A DNA stretch of 64,000 nucleotides. Origin: Cohnella cholangitidis. GTDB lineage: Bacteria; Bacillota; Bacilli; Paenibacillales; Paenibacillaceae. Of the stretch, positions 62,554 through 64,000 are shown in pieces (within the stretch, counting starts at the first letter, position 1; every line of letters starts with the position of its first letter). The stretch lies in contig NZ_CP041969.1 of assembly GCF_014107495.1 (NCBI RefSeq), forward strand, positions 558,001 to 622,000, given 5' to 3'. The notes under the pieces were generated by a model that saw only the letters and a program-made list of their open reading frames with translations, did no database searches and was not told where the DNA came from. Position numbers and translations under genes: made by a program.

Positions 62554-62964
62554 CTATGATATGTATTGAGCGCTAATTTGGGACAGCCGGTTCTGAATTT
62601 CCTGCTTCCAGAGCTCATCCTCCAGAGACGATGCGATCAGCCATAGATCCAGCAATTGATTGATCCGTTCCTCCGCGGCTCTGGCGATCACGGGGGCGTG
62701 CAGCGTATCGGATAGGTGCATGGCTTCGGACAACACCCCCGCCCATTCGTGGATTTGGTCGAATGGAATACTGTGAGGAGCAGGACGCGAACCTAGCTGC
62801 CCGACCAACTTCCCGACGTCGTCTTTAACCCCGGGAAACACGTCGTTCCGGCCGCACTGCGCGCAATTGTATACGGGAACGTTATTGATATTCACTTTTT
62901 TGGCAAAGATGACCGTGCGGAGCTTGAGGTTCATTTCTCCTCCGCATGAACAGGATTTAAGCAA
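62554..62964 (-). CDS. Zinc-ribbon protein of unknown function (YgiT-like N-terminus)
   Basis: A 136-residue protein with an N-terminal zinc ribbon (SCSCGGEM and NCAQCGRND, CxC...CxxC) and a helical C-terminal domain. The ribbon resembles YgiT/MqsA-type zinc fingers, but no toxin gene or HTH is seen, so I do not call it an antitoxin. It starts with TTG at 62964, with GGAG 9 nt upstream. It ends 96 bp before the ytxJ start on the same strand. Confidence 0.7.
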   Translation of the reverse strand: MLKSCSCGGEMNLKLRTVIFAKKVNINNVPVYNCAQCGRNDVFPGVKDDVGKLVGQLGSRPAPHSIPFDQIHEWAGVLSEAMHLSDTLHAPVIARAAEERINQLLDLWLIASSLEDELWKQEIQNRLSQISAQYIS

Positions 62965-63036
62965 CGGGATTCTCTCCTTAAATAAACAAAGAGCTTACCC
63001 TGTAATGATTCGTCCCGATGCCTATGAAATCCTGCT

Positions 63037-63447
63037 CTACCCTATCGTGTAATTTCTGGAACCGCGCTTATGGCGAAGCTTGCTAACTAGCAAAACAAGC
63101 AACGCAGCCGCAGCCGCGCCCATCCCGTCGTGAAGCAGATCCAACGGATCCGGACTTCTCATCGGAACGAAGGATTGATGCCATTCATCCGTCACGCCGT
63201 ACAAGACGCATATTAATACGTTTATGACAAATCCCGACCATGCGGTCGAACGCCTGCCCATCGCGAATGCAACCGTCAGTCCCAAGATGAAATAGGCCAC
63301 ATAGTGCATAGGGTTGAAGTCCGCCAAGCCCGGCAGCCATTTCTGGAACCACGGAAGCACGCTATCCAATTGTTCCCCGCTTCGGGACGAGGAGATGAAA
63401 ATGGCGATCATACAAATTACGGCGGGAGCGTATTTCCATATTCGCAA
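63037..63447 (-). CDS. VanZ-family membrane protein
   Basis: A 136-residue membrane protein with four helices (about 5-22, 47-65, 70-88, 112-130). VanZ markers are MHYVAYFILGLTVAFAM and the polar YGVTDEWHQSFVPMRSPDPLDLLHDGMGA. The function of most VanZ proteins is unknown; the namesake gives low-level teicoplanin resistance. I prefer TTG at 63447, which has GCGAGG 8 nt upstream; the frame is open to a TTG at 63519 that overlaps the divergent promoter. Confidence 0.85.
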   Translation of the reverse strand: MRIWKYAPAVICMIAIFISSSRSGEQLDSVLPWFQKWLPGLADFNPMHYVAYFILGLTVAFAMGRRSTAWSGFVINVLICVLYGVTDEWHQSFVPMRSPDPLDLLHDGMGAAAAALLVLLVSKLRHKRGSRNYTIG

Positions 63448-63511
63448 CGGAAGAACCTCGCTTTCTGTCCGTTCGCGCTTGAAAAGCGAGCGTGAACGTA
63501 AGTCGATGATT

Positions 63512-63520
63512 TGGTACAAT
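63512..63520 (+). promoter_or_regulatory. Extended -10 promoter of the DJ-1/PfpI gene
   Basis: TGGTACAAT, identical to the ferritin -10, lies 43 bp before the ATG. The -35 region (GTGAAC) is poor. Confidence 0.5.
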
Positions 63521-63563
63521 AGACTACTGAGCCTTATCAGATCAGGATTGGAGGACTTCTTTA

Positions 63564-64000
63564 ATGACTACCGTAAAAAGAGTAGTATGTTTGCTCGACG
63601 ATGAATTCGAAGATTTGGAGCTTTGGTATCCGGTGTATCGCTTAAGAGAAGAAGGCGCCGAGGTGCTCTACGCAGGTCCCGAGAAGGGACGGAAGCATAT
63701 CGGAAAATACGGCGTGCCCGCTGTCTCCGACATCTCCTACGACGATCTCGACGCCGATCGCTTCGACGGCCTGCTCGTTCCCGGCGGCTGGGCCCCGGAC
63801 AAAATTCGCAGAGATCCGCGAGTACTCGATTTCGTGCGGCGGATGAACGATAGCGGCAAGCCGATCGGACAAATCTGCCATGCCGGCTGGGTGCTCATCT
63901 CCGCGAAAATATTGGAAGGCAGAACCGTGACCTCTACGCCCGGCATCCGGGACGACATGGAGAACGCAGGTTCCGTCTGGCTGGACGAAGCGGTCGTGAT
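63564..64000 (+). CDS. DJ-1/PfpI-family protein, 3' end outside window
   Basis: About 145 residues are visible. The fold elements are VKRVVCLLDDEFEDLELWYP with the catalytic-site Glu, LVPGGWAPDKIRRD, and the nucleophile elbow IGQICHAGW (C105). Members are glyoxalases, deglycase-like or protease-like proteins with stress roles. GGAGG lies 9 nt before the ATG. The window edge cuts the gene, so length and C-terminus are unknown. Confidence 0.88.
   Translation, partial: MTTVKRVVCLLDDEFEDLELWYPVYRLREEGAEVLYAGPEKGRKHIGKYGVPAVSDISYDDLDADRFDGLLVPGGWAPDKIRRDPRVLDFVRRMNDSGKPIGQICHAGWVLISAKILEGRTVTSTPGIRDDMENAGSVWLDEAVV

Noticed and set aside
62554..62964. Zinc-ribbon protein as MqsA-type antitoxin
   Set aside because: No C-terminal HTH and no adjacent toxin gene.
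1..64000. tRNA, rRNA, CRISPR, transposase, integrase or phage genes
   Set aside because: I looked for CCA-ended cloverleaves, regularly spaced repeats, DDE/recombinase motifs and phage modules on both strands and found none.

Overview
The window looks like a chromosomal segment of a spore-former of the Paenibacillaceae (Paenibacillus or Cohnella type), at roughly 53% GC. This is inferred from Bacillus-like gene neighbourhoods (remA-gmk-rpoZ-coaBC-priA-def-fmt-rsmB-rlmN-prpC; ricF-ylbG; acsA/acuA-acuC with mtnN, ccpA and ytxJ nearby), from the YesM/YesN-type kinase and AraC-type regulator beside a sugar ABC importer, and from an XPB helicase with its partner. I see no rRNA, tRNA, CRISPR array, insertion sequence or prophage. 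Apart from one frameshifted transporter, every gene looks intact.

Layout. 1-9.4 kb (minus strand): a translation/nucleotide/replication operon read from remA down to a PP2C phosphatase cut by the window edge. Intrinsic hairpins after rpoZ and after fmt divide it. 9.6-15.5 kb (minus): a bifunctional homocysteine methyltransferase/methylene-THF reductase, a frameshifted MFS exporter with its ArsR regulator, dapF and purT. 15.6-18 kb: two small TetR units, each with visible palindromic operators. 18-25.3 kb: a Ca2+ P-type ATPase, the ribosome-rescue factor RqcH, a PHP-domain nuclease overlapping a LysR regulator, and a small unknown protein. 25.4-28.3 kb: a three-gene ABC importer of the COG2984/COG4120/COG1101 type. 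28.5-33.1 kb: ylbG, ricF and the XPB helicase pair. 33-41 kb: YhcV-like CBS protein, M20 hydrolase, YugN, FtsW/RodA-type flippase, Asp23, a Ca2+/H+ exchanger, YlaN, a truncated HPr-like protein, M29 aminopeptidase and a lipoprotein. 41-45 kb: a GAF-GGDEF cyclase, rpsD with a long leader, and an iron pair (DUF1450 behind a Fur box, then ferritin). 45-52 kb: a sugar ABC importer divergent from its two-component system. 52-56 kb: an MBL-fold hydrolase and a class A penicillin-binding protein with fibronectin tails. 56-64 kb: the acetate/acetoin module (acsA, acuA, acuC), mtnN, ccpA, ytxJ, a zinc-ribbon protein, VanZ, and a DJ-1/PfpI protein cut by the right edge.

How the parts fit. AcsA makes acetyl-CoA, AcuA acetylates AcsA at a C-terminal lysine and AcuC (HDAC fold) removes the acetyl group. 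CcpA lies 3 kb away and a cre-like site sits in the acsA leader, so the regulator and its target module are side by side. acuB is absent. The most unusual observations are an HPr-fold protein that has lost strand 1 and the phosphorylatable histidine but keeps the serine-phosphorylation motif; a TetR regulator and an unknown 173-residue protein behind a shared operator; a TFIIH-like XPB helicase and a separate partner with 4-bp gene overlap; and a Fur-box promoter whose strong Shine-Dalgarno points to a frame other than that of the conserved DUF1450 gene. No wholly new multi-gene system is clear; these are the best leads.
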